43,936 nucleotides of DNA, from assembly GCA_025451775.1 (NCBI GenBank), contig JANWJU010000092.1, positions 1 through 43,936 on the forward strand. Direction: 5' to 3'. The stretch's first letter is position 1; the number at the start of each line of letters is the position of its first letter. Below are positions 1 to 9,816 of the stretch, one piece after another. The position numbers and the translations under genes are program-made. Under the pieces are notes generated by a model. That model was not told the DNA's origin. It made no database searches and saw nothing but the letters and a program-made list of their open reading frames with translations. Origin of the DNA: Terriglobales bacterium. GTDB lineage: Bacteria > Acidobacteriota > Terriglobia > Terriglobales > SCQP01.

Positions 1-1042
1 GCCGCCAGCCGCCCCCGCTGAGCACCAAGCCCGCGCCCAAGGCGTTCCCCGCCATGGGGCCGGCGGCGCCCGCGCTGGCCACCCCGCTGCGTCCCAGTTC
101 CTCCCGCAGCAGATGGATCAGCTCCCGAGCCCGCGGCTCGATCCACTCGCACAGACGCCGGTGCGACAATGCCTGCGCTGGCTGCCCGCCCGCGCCCGGC
201 GCTTCGATCTCGCTGTTCTCCGCCACCTGGGAGGGATCGACGCCGCCGTAATCGCACTTGATGCGTTCGGCGTCGGCTGGGGGCGTGCCCAAACCAATGG
301 CGATATCACTGGTGAAGTGATCGCCCCCGATGGGAATCACGCCCACGTACGCCAAGCTGCCGTGCAGGTAGACAACCACCCCGGTTGAGCCCGCGCCCAT
401 ATCGACCACGGCCACGCCAGCGTGCCGTTCCTGCGCTTGCAGGATGGCCTCGGCGGCGGCCAGAGGAGCAAAAATGAGCTGCTCGACCGCCAGCCCGGCG
501 TGATTGGCGGCCAGCACCAGGTTGTCCTTGCGGTTGGCGGCCACGGTGATGATGCACACCCGGGCTTCGATGCGGCTGGCCAGCATGCCCACCGGTTCGT
601 GGATGCCGTCCTGGCGGTCGAGCACGAACTCCTGCGGGATCACATGCAGGATCTGGCGCCCTTCCGGCAGGGTGATGGCGCGCGCGAGATCGAGCACGCG
701 GCGGACATCCTCGCGCGTGACCTCACGGCTGCGCGAGGTCAGCCCGGCGCCGGCCTGGCTGCCCACGCCCTTCACGTGCATGCCCGTCAAGCTGAGAAAC
801 ACGCGTTCGACCGGGATTGCGGTGCGCGCCTCTAGCGCGGTCGCCGCTTGGCGGATGGCCTCGGCCGCCGCCGGCGGCGAGATGACCTGCCCTTTGCGCA
901 TGCCCTGCGACGGCACGCGCACATGGCCGGCATAGCGCATGGCGCCGTCGCTCAGGCAGATCTGGGTCAGCGTGGTCTGGGCGGTGCCCAGGTCGAGCAA
1001 GGTAAAGGCGTCGGCCGGGGGCAAGCGGGCCGCGGTGCTCAT
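1..1042 (-). CDS. ftsA: Cell division protein FtsA (3' end cut by window edge)
   Basis: FtsA is the actin-like ATPase that tethers FtsZ to the membrane and recruits the later divisome proteins. The visible part is about 347 residues from the ATG at 1042. It shows the actin-fold nucleotide-binding segments: an N-terminal LLDLGTAQTT strand-loop, a central VVDMGAGSTGVVVY phosphate loop, and LSGGG just before the edge. The inserted SHS2-like 1C region is rich in the FtsA-type phrase SLTGMHVKG. The start codon overlaps the ftsQ stop in an ATGA junction, so translation is probably coupled to ftsQ. The C-terminal amphipathic membrane anchor would lie outside the window. The murC-ftsQ-ftsA order is standard for a dcw cluster, and ftsZ is expected next. 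Identification rests on motifs and neighbourhood and is firm. Confidence 0.93.
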   Translation of the reverse strand, partial: MSTAARLPPADAFTLLDLGTAQTTLTQICLSDGAMRYAGHVRVPSQGMRKGQVISPPAAAEAIRQAATALEARTAIPVERVFLSLTGMHVKGVGSQAGAGLTSRSREVTREDVRRVLDLARAITLPEGRQILHVIPQEFVLDRQDGIHEPVGMLASRIEARVCIITVAANRKDNLVLAANHAGLAVEQLIFAPLAAAEAILQAQERHAGVAVVDMGAGSTGVVVYLHGSLAYVGVIPIGGDHFTSDIAIGLGTPPADAERIKCDYGGVDPSQVAENSEIEAPGAGGQPAQALSHRRLCEWIEPRARELIHLLREELGRSGVASAGAAGPMAGNALGAGLVLSGGGWR

Positions 1043-2037
1043 GGCCGGTGGGCGCGGTGGGCGGACGCGGGCGCCGCGGTTGGAGGGGCGGGCGCCGCCG
1101 CCGGCGCGGTCCCGGGATCGACGATGGCTTCGCCGTCAACGTGCAAATCGACCGAGGTCATATTGGGGTACTTCTGCCGCCAGGTGGCGATCTGGGAGAA
1201 GAACACGCTCAAGCGGGTGGCGAGGTTCTGGTCGCCGAGGTGGACCAGTGTGGTGGCGCCGCCGGCGCCGGGGTCGGCGACGGTGGCGACCAGGTCGTCG
1301 GCATGGGAGAGGTCGATTTCGGAGATGTCCCCGGAGATCGAAGGGGCGGCAGTGCCGCCGGTGCGCGCGACCGCTTGGCGGAAGGCGGCGTAGAGTTTCA
1401 TGGCGGGTTGGCGCGCTGCCAGCCGGGCGGGTGTGTTGGGGGAAGCGGCGCTCACGCCGGGCACGCCCACGAGCACGGGGAAATTGTAGGCGGTGCTGCC
1501 GCCCGCCGCGGGCAATGCCACGCCGCTGGCGTCCAGCAGGACTAAGCCGCTGCCGGCGCGAGCGAACGCCACCGGAACCCGTTCCTCGATCCGCACCTGG
1601 ATCGCCGCCGGCCACACCCGCAGCACCGCCGCCTGCCGCACCCAGGGCAGGGCATCGATCGCCTGCTGGCGCTCGCGCAACGGGATGTAGAACACGTCGC
1701 GGCCCAAGTCAGCGGCGAAACATTGGCGAACGCGGGCTGGATCGGTATGCACGGCGCCTTTCACCACGATTTGGTCCGAGCCGGCCAGCACGAACTCCGG
1801 GCCGTGCAACAGCAGGGTATCGGCGCCCCAAGCCGTGCCCAGCACCAGGGCGGCGATCAGCGCTGGCTTCCAGCCGCGCGTCCGCCCCCACTGCCACGCG
1901 CGCTGCGCCCGGCCTCCCCAATCGGCGCCGCGGCTGCGCCGCACCCGCACCGGCTGCCGCCGCCGCCGGTAATCCGGCTCCTGGGGCGCTTCCGGTTCGT
2001 CGTCGCCGCCCCACGGCGGTTCGGCGCGCTCACTCAT
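1039..2037 (-). CDS. ftsQ: Cell division protein FtsQ
   Basis: FtsQ is a bitopic divisome protein that links FtsA-side early proteins to FtsL/FtsB. The 332-residue product has a charged cytoplasmic N-terminus of about 55 residues rich in Asp/Glu then Arg. One membrane segment follows at about residues 57-76, then a POTRA-type domain (about 81-150) containing the typical LPWVRQAAVLRVWP stretch and a following RIEERVPVA strand. Length is slightly above the usual 270-300 because of the long N-terminal tail and an Ala/Pro-rich C-terminus. The ATG at 2037 is chosen because it overlaps the murC stop in an ATGA junction; an open frame extends further upstream inside murC but is unlikely to be used. 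Its own stop overlaps the ftsA start. Confidence 0.9.
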   Translation of the reverse strand: MSERAEPPWGGDDEPEAPQEPDYRRRRQPVRVRRSRGADWGGRAQRAWQWGRTRGWKPALIAALVLGTAWGADTLLLHGPEFVLAGSDQIVVKGAVHTDPARVRQCFAADLGRDVFYIPLRERQQAIDALPWVRQAAVLRVWPAAIQVRIEERVPVAFARAGSGLVLLDASGVALPAAGGSTAYNFPVLVGVPGVSAASPNTPARLAARQPAMKLYAAFRQAVARTGGTAAPSISGDISEIDLSHADDLVATVADPGAGGATTLVHLGDQNLATRLSVFFSQIATWRQKYPNMTSVDLHVDGEAIVDPGTAPAAAPAPPTAAPASAHRAHRP

Positions 2038-3488
2038 CCCAACTCCGCCGTTGCCGATACCGGGTGTGCCTGCGGCAGCGCCCGCAGGAGCTTTTCTCCA
2101 AGTCCGGACACGCTGCCCGCTCCCTGGGTCAGGATAACGTCGCCAGGACGGCACGCCGCCGCCGCTTGTGCCACCGCCGCTGCCGCGTCGCCGGCGTAGG
2201 TGACCGCGCCGCCCCGGCTGCGGGCCTCTTCCGCCAGCACGGCGCTGCTGATGCCGGCAATCGGGGTTTCGCCGGCGGCATAGATATCCAAAAGCCAGAC
2301 CTGGTCGGCGAGCGCCAGCACGCGCCCAAACTCGCCAAGCAGGTGATAGGTGCGGCTATAGCGATGCGGCTGGAAGATCATCAGCACCCGCCCGTCCGGG
2401 TACGCCTGCCGCGCCGCGGCAATGGTCGCCGCCAGTTCGGTGGGGTGATGGCCGTAATCGTCCACCACGGTCACGCCGCCCACCGTCCCGCGCACCTGGA
2501 AGCGCCGGTCCACACCCTCGAAGCTGGCAATGGCGGTGCGAATGAGCTCCAAGTCCCGGCCCAGCAGCAGCCCGGTGGCGATGGCGGCGGTGGCGTCCAG
2601 CACGTTGTGCAGGCCGGGCCGTTGCAGCCGGAATTGCCCCAGATTGGCGCTGGCGATCTCCCGGCCGAATAAATGCGCCGCCGCCGCCGTCTGCTGCAGG
2701 CGAAACCGCGTCTCCTTCCCGGCGAACTCCACCGCTTCGATGCGCAGGTCGTTGCCCGCTGCGGTGCCGTAGCTCAGCGTCCGGCGGCGGATGCGGGGCA
2801 GGATGGCGCGCGTCACCTCGTCATCGCCGCCCACCAGCACGGTGCCGTAGAACGGCACGCGGTTGGCGAACTCCACAAACGCGTTCTGGATATCCTCGAT
2901 GCCGCTGTAACAGTCCAGGTGCTCCCGGTCCAGGTTGGTGATGACGGCGATGATGGGCGCCAGCTTCAGAAACGAGCGGTCGCTCTCATCGGCTTCGGCG
3001 ACCAGGTACTGGGTTGAGCCCAAGCGGGCGTTGGAGCCGATCGAATCCAGCCGTCCGCCGACCACGACGGTCGGATCCAGGCCGACGCCGGCCAGCACGG
3101 TGGCAATCATCGAGGTCGTGGTGGTCTTGCCGTGCATGCCGGCAACGGCGATACCGAACTTGAGCCGCATCAGCTCCGCCAGCATCTCCGCCCGTGGAAT
3201 GACGGGAATCTGCCGTGCCCGCGCCGCCGCCACCTCGGGGTTGTCCTCGGCCACGGCGCTGGAGGTGACCACCACCTCGGCATCGCCTACATTGCCGGCG
3301 GCGTGGCCAATGTGAATGCGGGCGCCGAGCTGGGCCAGCCGCGCGGTGACCGCCGAGGCGCGGAGATCGGAGCCGGAAACCGGCCAGCCTTGCACCAGCA
3401 GGACCTCGGCGATCCCACTCATCCCAATGCCGCCAATGCCGACGAAATGAACGCGAAACTCCCGGGAAAGCATACGCTGAATCCACAA
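2034..3488 (-). CDS. murC: UDP-N-acetylmuramate--L-alanine ligase MurC
   Basis: MurC adds L-alanine to UDP-N-acetylmuramate in the cytoplasm, the first step in building the peptidoglycan stem peptide, using ATP. The 484-residue protein has the N-terminal Rossmann motif FVGIGGIGMSG (about 15-25). The Mur-ligase P-loop GMHGKTTT lies at about 117-124, then the central-domain ADESDRSF and TNLDREHLD motifs and the C-terminal DDYGHHPTE and QPHRYSR motifs. All expected parts are present. The start is uncertain by five codons: ATG at 3488 or ATG at 3473. Neither has a clear Shine-Dalgarno sequence. It lies divergent from gmhB across a 63-nt gap and is translationally coupled to ftsQ. Confidence 0.95.
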   Translation of the reverse strand: MWIQRMLSREFRVHFVGIGGIGMSGIAEVLLVQGWPVSGSDLRASAVTARLAQLGARIHIGHAAGNVGDAEVVVTSSAVAEDNPEVAAARARQIPVIPRAEMLAELMRLKFGIAVAGMHGKTTTTSMIATVLAGVGLDPTVVVGGRLDSIGSNARLGSTQYLVAEADESDRSFLKLAPIIAVITNLDREHLDCYSGIEDIQNAFVEFANRVPFYGTVLVGGDDEVTRAILPRIRRRTLSYGTAAGNDLRIEAVEFAGKETRFRLQQTAAAAHLFGREIASANLGQFRLQRPGLHNVLDATAAIATGLLLGRDLELIRTAIASFEGVDRRFQVRGTVGGVTVVDDYGHHPTELAATIAAARQAYPDGRVLMIFQPHRYSRTYHLLGEFGRVLALADQVWLLDIYAAGETPIAGISSAVLAEEARSRGGAVTYAGDAAAAVAQAAAACRPGDVILTQGAGSVSGLGEKLLRALPQAHPVSATAELG

Positions 3489-3551
3489 TAAACGAAGCGG
3501 AACCGGCGCGGGGGAAAAACCGCCCCGGCCTCACGTTACAATGAGCCTGCC

Positions 3552-4133
3552 ATGCGCCCGGCTATCTTTTTCGACCGCGACGGCACCCTCAACGAAGAGG
3601 TGGGATACGCCGGCCGGCCGGAGCAGTTCCATATCCTCTCCTTTGCCGCCGCCGCGGTGCGGTGGGTGAACCAGGCGGGGTGGGCGGCGGTCTTGGTTTC
3701 CAACCAAGCGGGGGTGGCGCGGGGCTATTTCACCGAGGGCGATGTTGGCATTCTGCACGGGCTATTGCGGGATCATCTGCAGAGTGCCGGGGCTCATCTG
3801 GACGGCATCTACTACTGCCCCCACTATGCGGGCGGCACGGTGGCTGGCTACGACCGCGCTTGCTCCTGCCGCAAGCCCCAGCCCGGGATGTTGCAGAAGG
3901 CCGCCCGCGATCTGGGCCTGGACCTATACGCGTCCTGGATGATCGGCGACCGCCGCCACGACATCGCCTGTGCCCACGCCGTGGGCGCGCGTGCCGTGCT
4001 GGTGCGGACCGGTTACGGCGAGAGCTCGCTGGCGGAGCCCCCGAGCCCCGATCAGGATGACGTGCCCGACCGCGTGTCCAGCGATGCCGCCGCCGCCGTC
4101 AATTGGATTCTGGCGGCGTCCAGTAAGCGATGA
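3552..4133 (+). CDS. gmhB: D-glycero-beta-D-manno-heptose 1,7-bisphosphate phosphatase GmhB
   Basis: GmhB removes the C7 phosphate of heptose 1,7-bisphosphate on the way to ADP-heptose for the LPS inner core. The 193-residue HAD-family protein begins with the DxDGT nucleophile loop (D8, D10), has the SNQAG motif at about 50-54, and ends with the acidic GDRRHD motif (about 132-137). The family's structural zinc site is present as C89, H91, C104 and C106. It is the first gene of the plus-strand heptose operon, and its stop overlaps the rfaE1 start (ATGA). A TACAAT hexamer at 3537-3542 sits only ten bases before the ATG, so a very short leader is possible, but no good -35 accompanies it. Confidence 0.92.
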   Translation: MRPAIFFDRDGTLNEEVGYAGRPEQFHILSFAAAAVRWVNQAGWAAVLVSNQAGVARGYFTEGDVGILHGLLRDHLQSAGAHLDGIYYCPHYAGGTVAGYDRACSCRKPQPGMLQKAARDLGLDLYASWMIGDRRHDIACAHAVGARAVLVRTGYGESSLAEPPSPDQDDVPDRVSSDAAAAVNWILAASSKR

Positions 4134-5113
4134 CGTCCTCGCTGCAATCCTGGCCGCGCCGCTTCCGCCACTTGGCGCTGGTGGTTTGGGGCGATCTGGT
4201 GGCCGACGAGTTTATCGATGGCGAGATTGCGCGCGTGTCGCGCGAGGCGCCGGTGTTGATCCTCAAGCGCCGTGGCCGCAGCCTCGCCGCTGGCGGCGGC
4301 GCCAACGCCGCCGTCAACCTGGCGGCGCTGGGCGTGCAGGTGCGGCTGGTGGGCGCCGTGGGCGCCGACGAGTCCGGGCGCGGGTTGTTGCAAATCTTCA
4401 AGCGCGGCGGCATTGACGTCACCGGTGTGCTGCAGGTGCCCGGCTATCTCACCCCCACCAAGACCCGCATCCTGGCCCATCACCCCCATACCAAGCCGCA
4501 GCAAGTGGTGCGGCTGGACCAGGAACCGGAGCCGCTCGCGCCCCGGATGCAACAAAGGCTCAGCCGCGCCGCCGCGCGCGCCGTGCGCGGCGCCGGCGCC
4601 TTGCTTGTTACCGACTACGGCTACGGGGCGGTGACTCCGGAGGCGGCCACGGCGGTCCGCGCCGCCATGCCGGCGCCGGCGCTGGTCAGTGTTGATGCCC
4701 GTTACCAGATCGCGGCTTACCGCGGTCTGTCGGCGGCCACGCCCAACGAAAGCGAGTTGGAGGCCGCTTGTGGCTTCCCCGTCGACGGCGGCGTCGCCGC
4801 GCTCGAACGCGCCGGCCGCGGCTTGCGCCAGCGTTTGGGGTGTCAGCATCTGCTGGTCACCCGCGGGCGCGACGGCATGGCGCTGTTCGAGCCCGGCCGT
4901 CCCCCCCGTCATCTCGCCGTGCATGGCAGCCCGCAGGCGCTCGATGTCACCGGTGCGGGCGACACCGTCATCGCCGTTTTCACCGCCGCGCTGGCCGCCG
5001 GCGCTTCCGGGGCGGAGGCGGCGGCGCTCGCCAACGTGGCCGGCGGCTTGGTGGTGATGAAGCCGGGCACGGCCACCATCACTGCTGCCGAACTCGAGGC
5101 CGCCTTAGCCTGA
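4130..5113 (+). CDS. rfaE1: D-glycero-beta-D-manno-heptose-7-phosphate kinase (RfaE domain I)
   Basis: This PfkB/ribokinase-family enzyme phosphorylates heptose 7-phosphate at C1, the step just before GmhB acts. The 327-residue protein carries the N-terminal GGGANAAVNLAALG substrate-binding signature and the C-terminal DVTGAGDT anion-hole motif (about 272-278) with the catalytic base Asp. In Escherichia coli this domain is fused to the nucleotidyltransferase as HldE; here the two are separate genes. The start overlaps the gmhB stop (ATGA) and the stop overlaps the rfaE2 start (TGATG), so the three are tightly coupled. A fructokinase-like sugar kinase would be the alternative, but the neighbours make the heptose role nearly certain. 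Confidence 0.92.
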   Translation: MTSSLQSWPRRFRHLALVVWGDLVADEFIDGEIARVSREAPVLILKRRGRSLAAGGGANAAVNLAALGVQVRLVGAVGADESGRGLLQIFKRGGIDVTGVLQVPGYLTPTKTRILAHHPHTKPQQVVRLDQEPEPLAPRMQQRLSRAAARAVRGAGALLVTDYGYGAVTPEAATAVRAAMPAPALVSVDARYQIAAYRGLSAATPNESELEAACGFPVDGGVAALERAGRGLRQRLGCQHLLVTRGRDGMALFEPGRPPRHLAVHGSPQALDVTGAGDTVIAVFTAALAAGASGAEAAALANVAGGLVVMKPGTATITAAELEAALA

Positions 5114-5604
5114 TGCCTCCCTACCTGGACAAGATCGTCGGCCGCCGCGAACTATGGGATCGCGCCCGCGCTTGGCGCGCCCGCGGGGATACAATCGTGC
5201 TCGCCAATGGATGCTTCGACGTGCTCCACGCCGGCCACGTCCGCTATCTGCGCGCGGCCGCTCAACTCGCGGATCGGCTCGTCGTCGCCGTCAACGCCGA
5301 CCTGAGCACCCGCCAGCTCAAAGGCCCGGGGCGCCCCATCCTGCCCGAACAGGCGCGCGCCGAATTGGTGGCCGCACTAGCGGGCGTGGCGGCGGTCACC
5401 ATTTTCCCCGAGCTCACCGTCGAGCCGCTGCTGTGCGCGCTGCGCCCCGATATCCACGCCAAGGGTACTGATTACACCCCCGAATCTGTGCCGGAAGCGG
5501 CTCTGGCGCGGGAGTTGAAGGTCGCCATTCACATCGTGGGAGATCCTAAGCACCACGCCACCCGGGACCTGTTTGCCCGTATTCGGGCAGAACGGCGATA
5601 CTGA
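5113..5604 (+). CDS. rfaE2: ADP-heptose synthase, nucleotidyltransferase (RfaE domain II)
   Basis: The enzyme joins heptose 1-phosphate to AMP from ATP, giving ADP-heptose. The 163-residue protein is a single cytidylyltransferase-like domain. It has the ANGCFDVLHAGH motif (HAGH at 39-42) for nucleotide phosphates and a C-terminal AKGTDYTPE segment typical of the HldE C-terminal domain. The open frame extends 115 codons upstream inside rfaE1, but the ATG at 5113 matches the family start and forms the TGATG junction with rfaE1. The epimerase HldD and isomerase GmhA, also needed for the pathway, are not in this window. Confidence 0.92.
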   Translation: MPPYLDKIVGRRELWDRARAWRARGDTIVLANGCFDVLHAGHVRYLRAAAQLADRLVVAVNADLSTRQLKGPGRPILPEQARAELVAALAGVAAVTIFPELTVEPLLCALRPDIHAKGTDYTPESVPEAALARELKVAIHIVGDPKHHATRDLFARIRAERRY

Positions 5605-5620
5605 GGCATTACTGAGGGCA

Positions 5621-6715
5621 ATGGTGGCAGCTCCCCAACGCATCCTTTTGGTCAAACTCAGCAGCCTCGGCGACATCGTGCACGCGCTGCCGGTGCCGGT
5701 GAGTCTGCGCGCCACCTTCCCCGGGGCGCGCATCGCCTGGGCGATCGAGAAAAAGTGGCTACCTCTCGTCGCACGCCACCCGGACGTGGATGAGTTCATC
5801 CTGATCGACAGTATGGAGGTGCGGCGGCGGCCGCATCGCTGGTCGGGACTGCGGGATGGACTACGGGCCTTGCGCGCTTTCCACGCTGACTGCGCCGTCG
5901 ATCTGCAGGGCACGGTGAAATCGGCGGTGTTGACGGCGTGGAGTGGGGCCCCGCTGCGCATCGGCTTCGCCCGCGCGGCGCGGCGCGAAGGGCTGGCGGG
6001 TTGGGCCTACACGCGGCGCGTCGCGCCCCACGCCGCCCACGTGGTCGAGCAGATGCTCGAACTCGCCGCCGCCATCGTTCCTTCCAGCGAGGCTCCGCAG
6101 ACGCCGTTCCAGCGCCGCTTGCAGTTTCCGTTCCCCGTGCCCAGCGCGGCGCAGCGTTCGGTGGACAGCTGGATTGCCGCCAACCAGCTCGGGGATTTCG
6201 CCTTCTTCTCCCCTGGCGGCGGCTGGGCCTCGAAGCGCTGGCCCAGCGACCAGTATGCCGTCCTGGCCGAGAAGCTCGGGCGGGATTATGGCCTGACCAT
6301 CGTGCTGAACCGCGGACCGGGCGAGCGCGATATGGACGATGCGTACCGGCGCGCCAACGAGATCCGCGCCCGCCTGTTTTCCGGCGATGTGGAACATCTG
6401 GCGGCGGTGCTGACGCGGGCGCGCTTGGCGGTGGGGGGCGATACCGGACCGCTGCAGTTGGCGGCGGCGTTGGCGGTGCCCACGGTGGCGCTGTTCGGTC
6501 CCACCGATCCGGCGCGCAACGGGCCGTACTCGGAGTCGTGCACCGTCATTCGCAAGACCGCCGCCACCACCTACCGCCGCGGCAACGCCTACTCGCCGGC
6601 CATGCTGGCCATCACCCCCGAAGAGGTCGCCGCCGCCTGCGGGCAACTTCTCGGCCGCGCCCGTCCGGCCACTTCAATGCCCGCCCCGGCGCCCGCCCCG
6701 GAGCGCGCCTGGTGA
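5621..6715 (+). CDS. waaC: LPS heptosyltransferase I (WaaC type)
   Basis: This GT9-family glycosyltransferase moves heptose from ADP-heptose to the Kdo of lipid A at the inner face of the cytoplasmic membrane. The 364-residue protein begins with ILLVKLSSLGDIVHALP, the WaaC version of the GT9 N-terminal motif. It carries the C-terminal nucleotide-sugar site GGDTGPLQLAAALAVPTVALFGPTD split over a long loop. The ATG at 5621 is preferred over an in-frame ATG at 5573 because family homology begins within five residues of it and a GAGGG lies just upstream. It follows rfaE2 by 16 nt and its stop overlaps the next GTG (GTGA). WaaF is a possible alternative, but the SSLGDIVHALP wording favours heptosyltransferase I. 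Confidence 0.87.
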   Translation: MVAAPQRILLVKLSSLGDIVHALPVPVSLRATFPGARIAWAIEKKWLPLVARHPDVDEFILIDSMEVRRRPHRWSGLRDGLRALRAFHADCAVDLQGTVKSAVLTAWSGAPLRIGFARAARREGLAGWAYTRRVAPHAAHVVEQMLELAAAIVPSSEAPQTPFQRRLQFPFPVPSAAQRSVDSWIAANQLGDFAFFSPGGGWASKRWPSDQYAVLAEKLGRDYGLTIVLNRGPGERDMDDAYRRANEIRARLFSGDVEHLAAVLTRARLAVGGDTGPLQLAAALAVPTVALFGPTDPARNGPYSESCTVIRKTAATTYRRGNAYSPAMLAITPEEVAAACGQLLGRARPATSMPAPAPAPERAW

Positions 6716-7281
6716 GCACCGGAATTCAGCGTTGGCGTGTGCCGCTGGGGTTTGTGGCCGCGGCCGTGCTCATTATTGCCGCCCGCCCCCACCGGCTGAG
6801 CTTGCTGGTCGGTCTGCCGCTGGCCGTGCTGGGCTTGGCGGTGCGCGCCGCCGCCGCCGGCCATATCCGCAAAAATGAGGTCCTGGCCACCACCGGCCCC
6901 TACCGCTTCACCCGCAACCCGCTCTACCTGGGGAGCGCCATCCTGGCTTTGGGGCTGGTGGTCGCGGCGGCCTCCTGGCTGCTGGCGGTGATCGCCATCG
7001 CCATGCTGGTGGGCATCTACCTGCCCGTGATCCGCCGGGAAGAGCAGTTCCTCAGCCAGCGCTTCGGCGCTGAGTTTGACGCCTACGCCGCGCGCGTGCC
7101 GCGGCTGTGGCCGCGCCAGCCGCCGCGCCGCCGCGCTGAAGGCAAAAGCTTCTCGCTGGCGTTGTACCTGCAACACCGTGAATACCACGCCCTGCTGGGC
7201 TTTCTGGTGATCGCCCTGGTGCTGGTCGCCAAGTGGCTGGCGCCCATCGCTGGTCTGGCCGGAGCCCTGGCGCGGTGGTAA
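6712..7281 (+). CDS. Isoprenylcysteine carboxyl methyltransferase (ICMT)-family membrane protein
   Basis: The 189-residue integral membrane protein has about four or five hydrophobic segments. Between them is the phrase TTGPYRFTRNPLYLG (about 63-77), the hallmark of bacterial ICMT/PEMT-like methyltransferases. It is followed by the RREEQFLSQRFGAEFDAYAARVPR motif spread over about 105-128 that closes the S-adenosylmethionine site. Bacterial members methylate unknown small molecules or lipids; no protein substrate is known here. The GTG start at 6712 overlaps the waaC stop (GTGA), which fixes the start and ties expression to the heptose operon. A role in envelope lipid modification is plausible from context but not shown. 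The 3' end overlaps the next gene's GTG. Confidence 0.75.
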   Translation: MSTGIQRWRVPLGFVAAAVLIIAARPHRLSLLVGLPLAVLGLAVRAAAAGHIRKNEVLATTGPYRFTRNPLYLGSAILALGLVVAAASWLLAVIAIAMLVGIYLPVIRREEQFLSQRFGAEFDAYAARVPRLWPRQPPRRRAEGKSFSLALYLQHREYHALLGFLVIALVLVAKWLAPIAGLAGALARW

Positions 7282-8033
7282 CCGGCCGCGTGGTGCTGAG
7301 CCTCGCGCTGCTGGCGGGCGCCCTTGTGGACGCGGCGCCAGGGGCGCCGGTCAGGGCTGCCCCTCTGCCCGCGCCGCCGCCGGCGGGCGTGCTGCACTAC
7401 GAGGCCCATTGGCGCCTGCTGCCGGCCGCCTCCGCCACTTTGGCGTGGAGCGATAGCGGCGGCCTGCGCCAAATTCATTTCACCGCCGACGCCAATCCGT
7501 TGGTGGGCTTGTTCTATCCCATCCGCGACCGCATGACGTCCTGGTATGACCCCGGCTCGCTCTGCACCACCGCCGTTGACAACGATACCGTCGAGGGCCG
7601 CCGCCATCGCCAGACCCGCATCCAATACTTTCCCGCCGAGCATCAGTTGATCCTCGACGAAACCAACCCCGCCGAGCAGCCGCCCGTGCTCAAACACGAG
7701 GTCAAACCCATCCCCGGATGCGTGCTCGATCTGTTCAGCGCGCTCGATTACGCCCGCGCCGAGCCGCTGCACGTCGGCGACGTTTACACTTTTCCCGTGA
7801 ACGAAGGCGGCGCCACCACCAACGTCCGCCTCACCGTGGACTTGAAAGAAACCGTCACCACCCCCGCTGGCCGCTTCACCGCCGTGCGCACCGAACCCAC
7901 CGTCTTCGGCAACTCCGTCTTCCAACGCCCCGGCACGATGTGGGTCTGGTTCAGCGACGACGCCCGCCACCTCCCCGTGCAAGTCGAGGCCAAGGTCAGC
8001 TGGGGTACCATCCTGGTGCAGTTGACGAATTAG
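7275..8033 (+). CDS. Secreted DUF3108-family protein
   Basis: The product is about 252 residues with an N-terminal signal peptide (VVLSLALLAGALVDAAPG) followed by a beta-rich body. The sequence GVLHYEAHWRLLPAASATLAW, broken across the mature N-terminus, resembles DUF3108 proteins, which are periplasmic and often lie beside envelope-biogenesis genes. Their biochemical role is unknown. A GTG at 7275 overlapping the upstream stop is chosen so the signal peptide sits at the N-terminus; an ATG at 7233 in the same frame would add 14 residues inside the ICMT gene. It is the last gene of the heptose operon, convergent with the carboxylase gene on the other strand. Confidence 0.72.
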   Translation: MVTGRVVLSLALLAGALVDAAPGAPVRAAPLPAPPPAGVLHYEAHWRLLPAASATLAWSDSGGLRQIHFTADANPLVGLFYPIRDRMTSWYDPGSLCTTAVDNDTVEGRRHRQTRIQYFPAEHQLILDETNPAEQPPVLKHEVKPIPGCVLDLFSALDYARAEPLHVGDVYTFPVNEGGATTNVRLTVDLKETVTTPAGRFTAVRTEPTVFGNSVFQRPGTMWVWFSDDARHLPVQVEAKVSWGTILVQLTN

Positions 8034-8065
8034 GCGCGGGCGCCCGGGCTGACGCCCGCCCGCGC
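8034..8065. terminator. GC-rich stem-loop between convergent genes
   Basis: Arms at 8034-8041 and 8058-8065 are perfect 8-bp complements (GCGCGGGC / GCCCGCGC), with a self-complementary GCCCGGGC in the loop. It lies right after the DUF3108 stop and before the carboxylase stop at 8086, where a bidirectional terminator is expected. There is no clear U tract on the plus strand, so intrinsic termination is only a guess. Confidence 0.35.
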
Positions 8066-8085
8066 GCTGGACCGGCGTTCCCCCT

Positions 8086-9633
<1,548 letters not shown>

Positions 9634-9701
9634 AAGTCCCATCCTGCCACAGCCCAAGGGAATGGATGGATTTATGAAAAACGGGAAGCGCCGGCCGGGG
9701 T

Positions 9702-9731
9702 ATTAGAAAATGCAATAATTCGTGCTACAAT
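9702..9731. promoter_or_regulatory. Overlapping divergent promoters
   Basis: The plus strand shows TTAGAA (9703-9708), 17 bp, TACAAT (9726-9731). The minus strand shows TTGTAG (9730-9725), 17 bp, TCTAAT (9707-9702). The two promoter-like pairs occupy nearly the same 30 bp and face the small gene at 9817 and the carboxylase at 9633. The -10 elements match consensus at five of six positions; the -35 elements are weak. Confidence 0.4.
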
Positions 9732-9816
9732 TGTCCCATTAAAGTAATTGGCGCTCCTGATTTTGAGCGCGGTTTTAAAGGTTTTGATCGTATTCCCGCA
9801 CCGGAGAGGCAAACCC

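Noticed and set aside
939-2672. A 577-codon open frame on the plus strand
   Set aside because: It is antisense to ftsQ and murC, is Arg/Pro/Ala-rich and matches no family; long open frames opposite real genes are expected at this GC.
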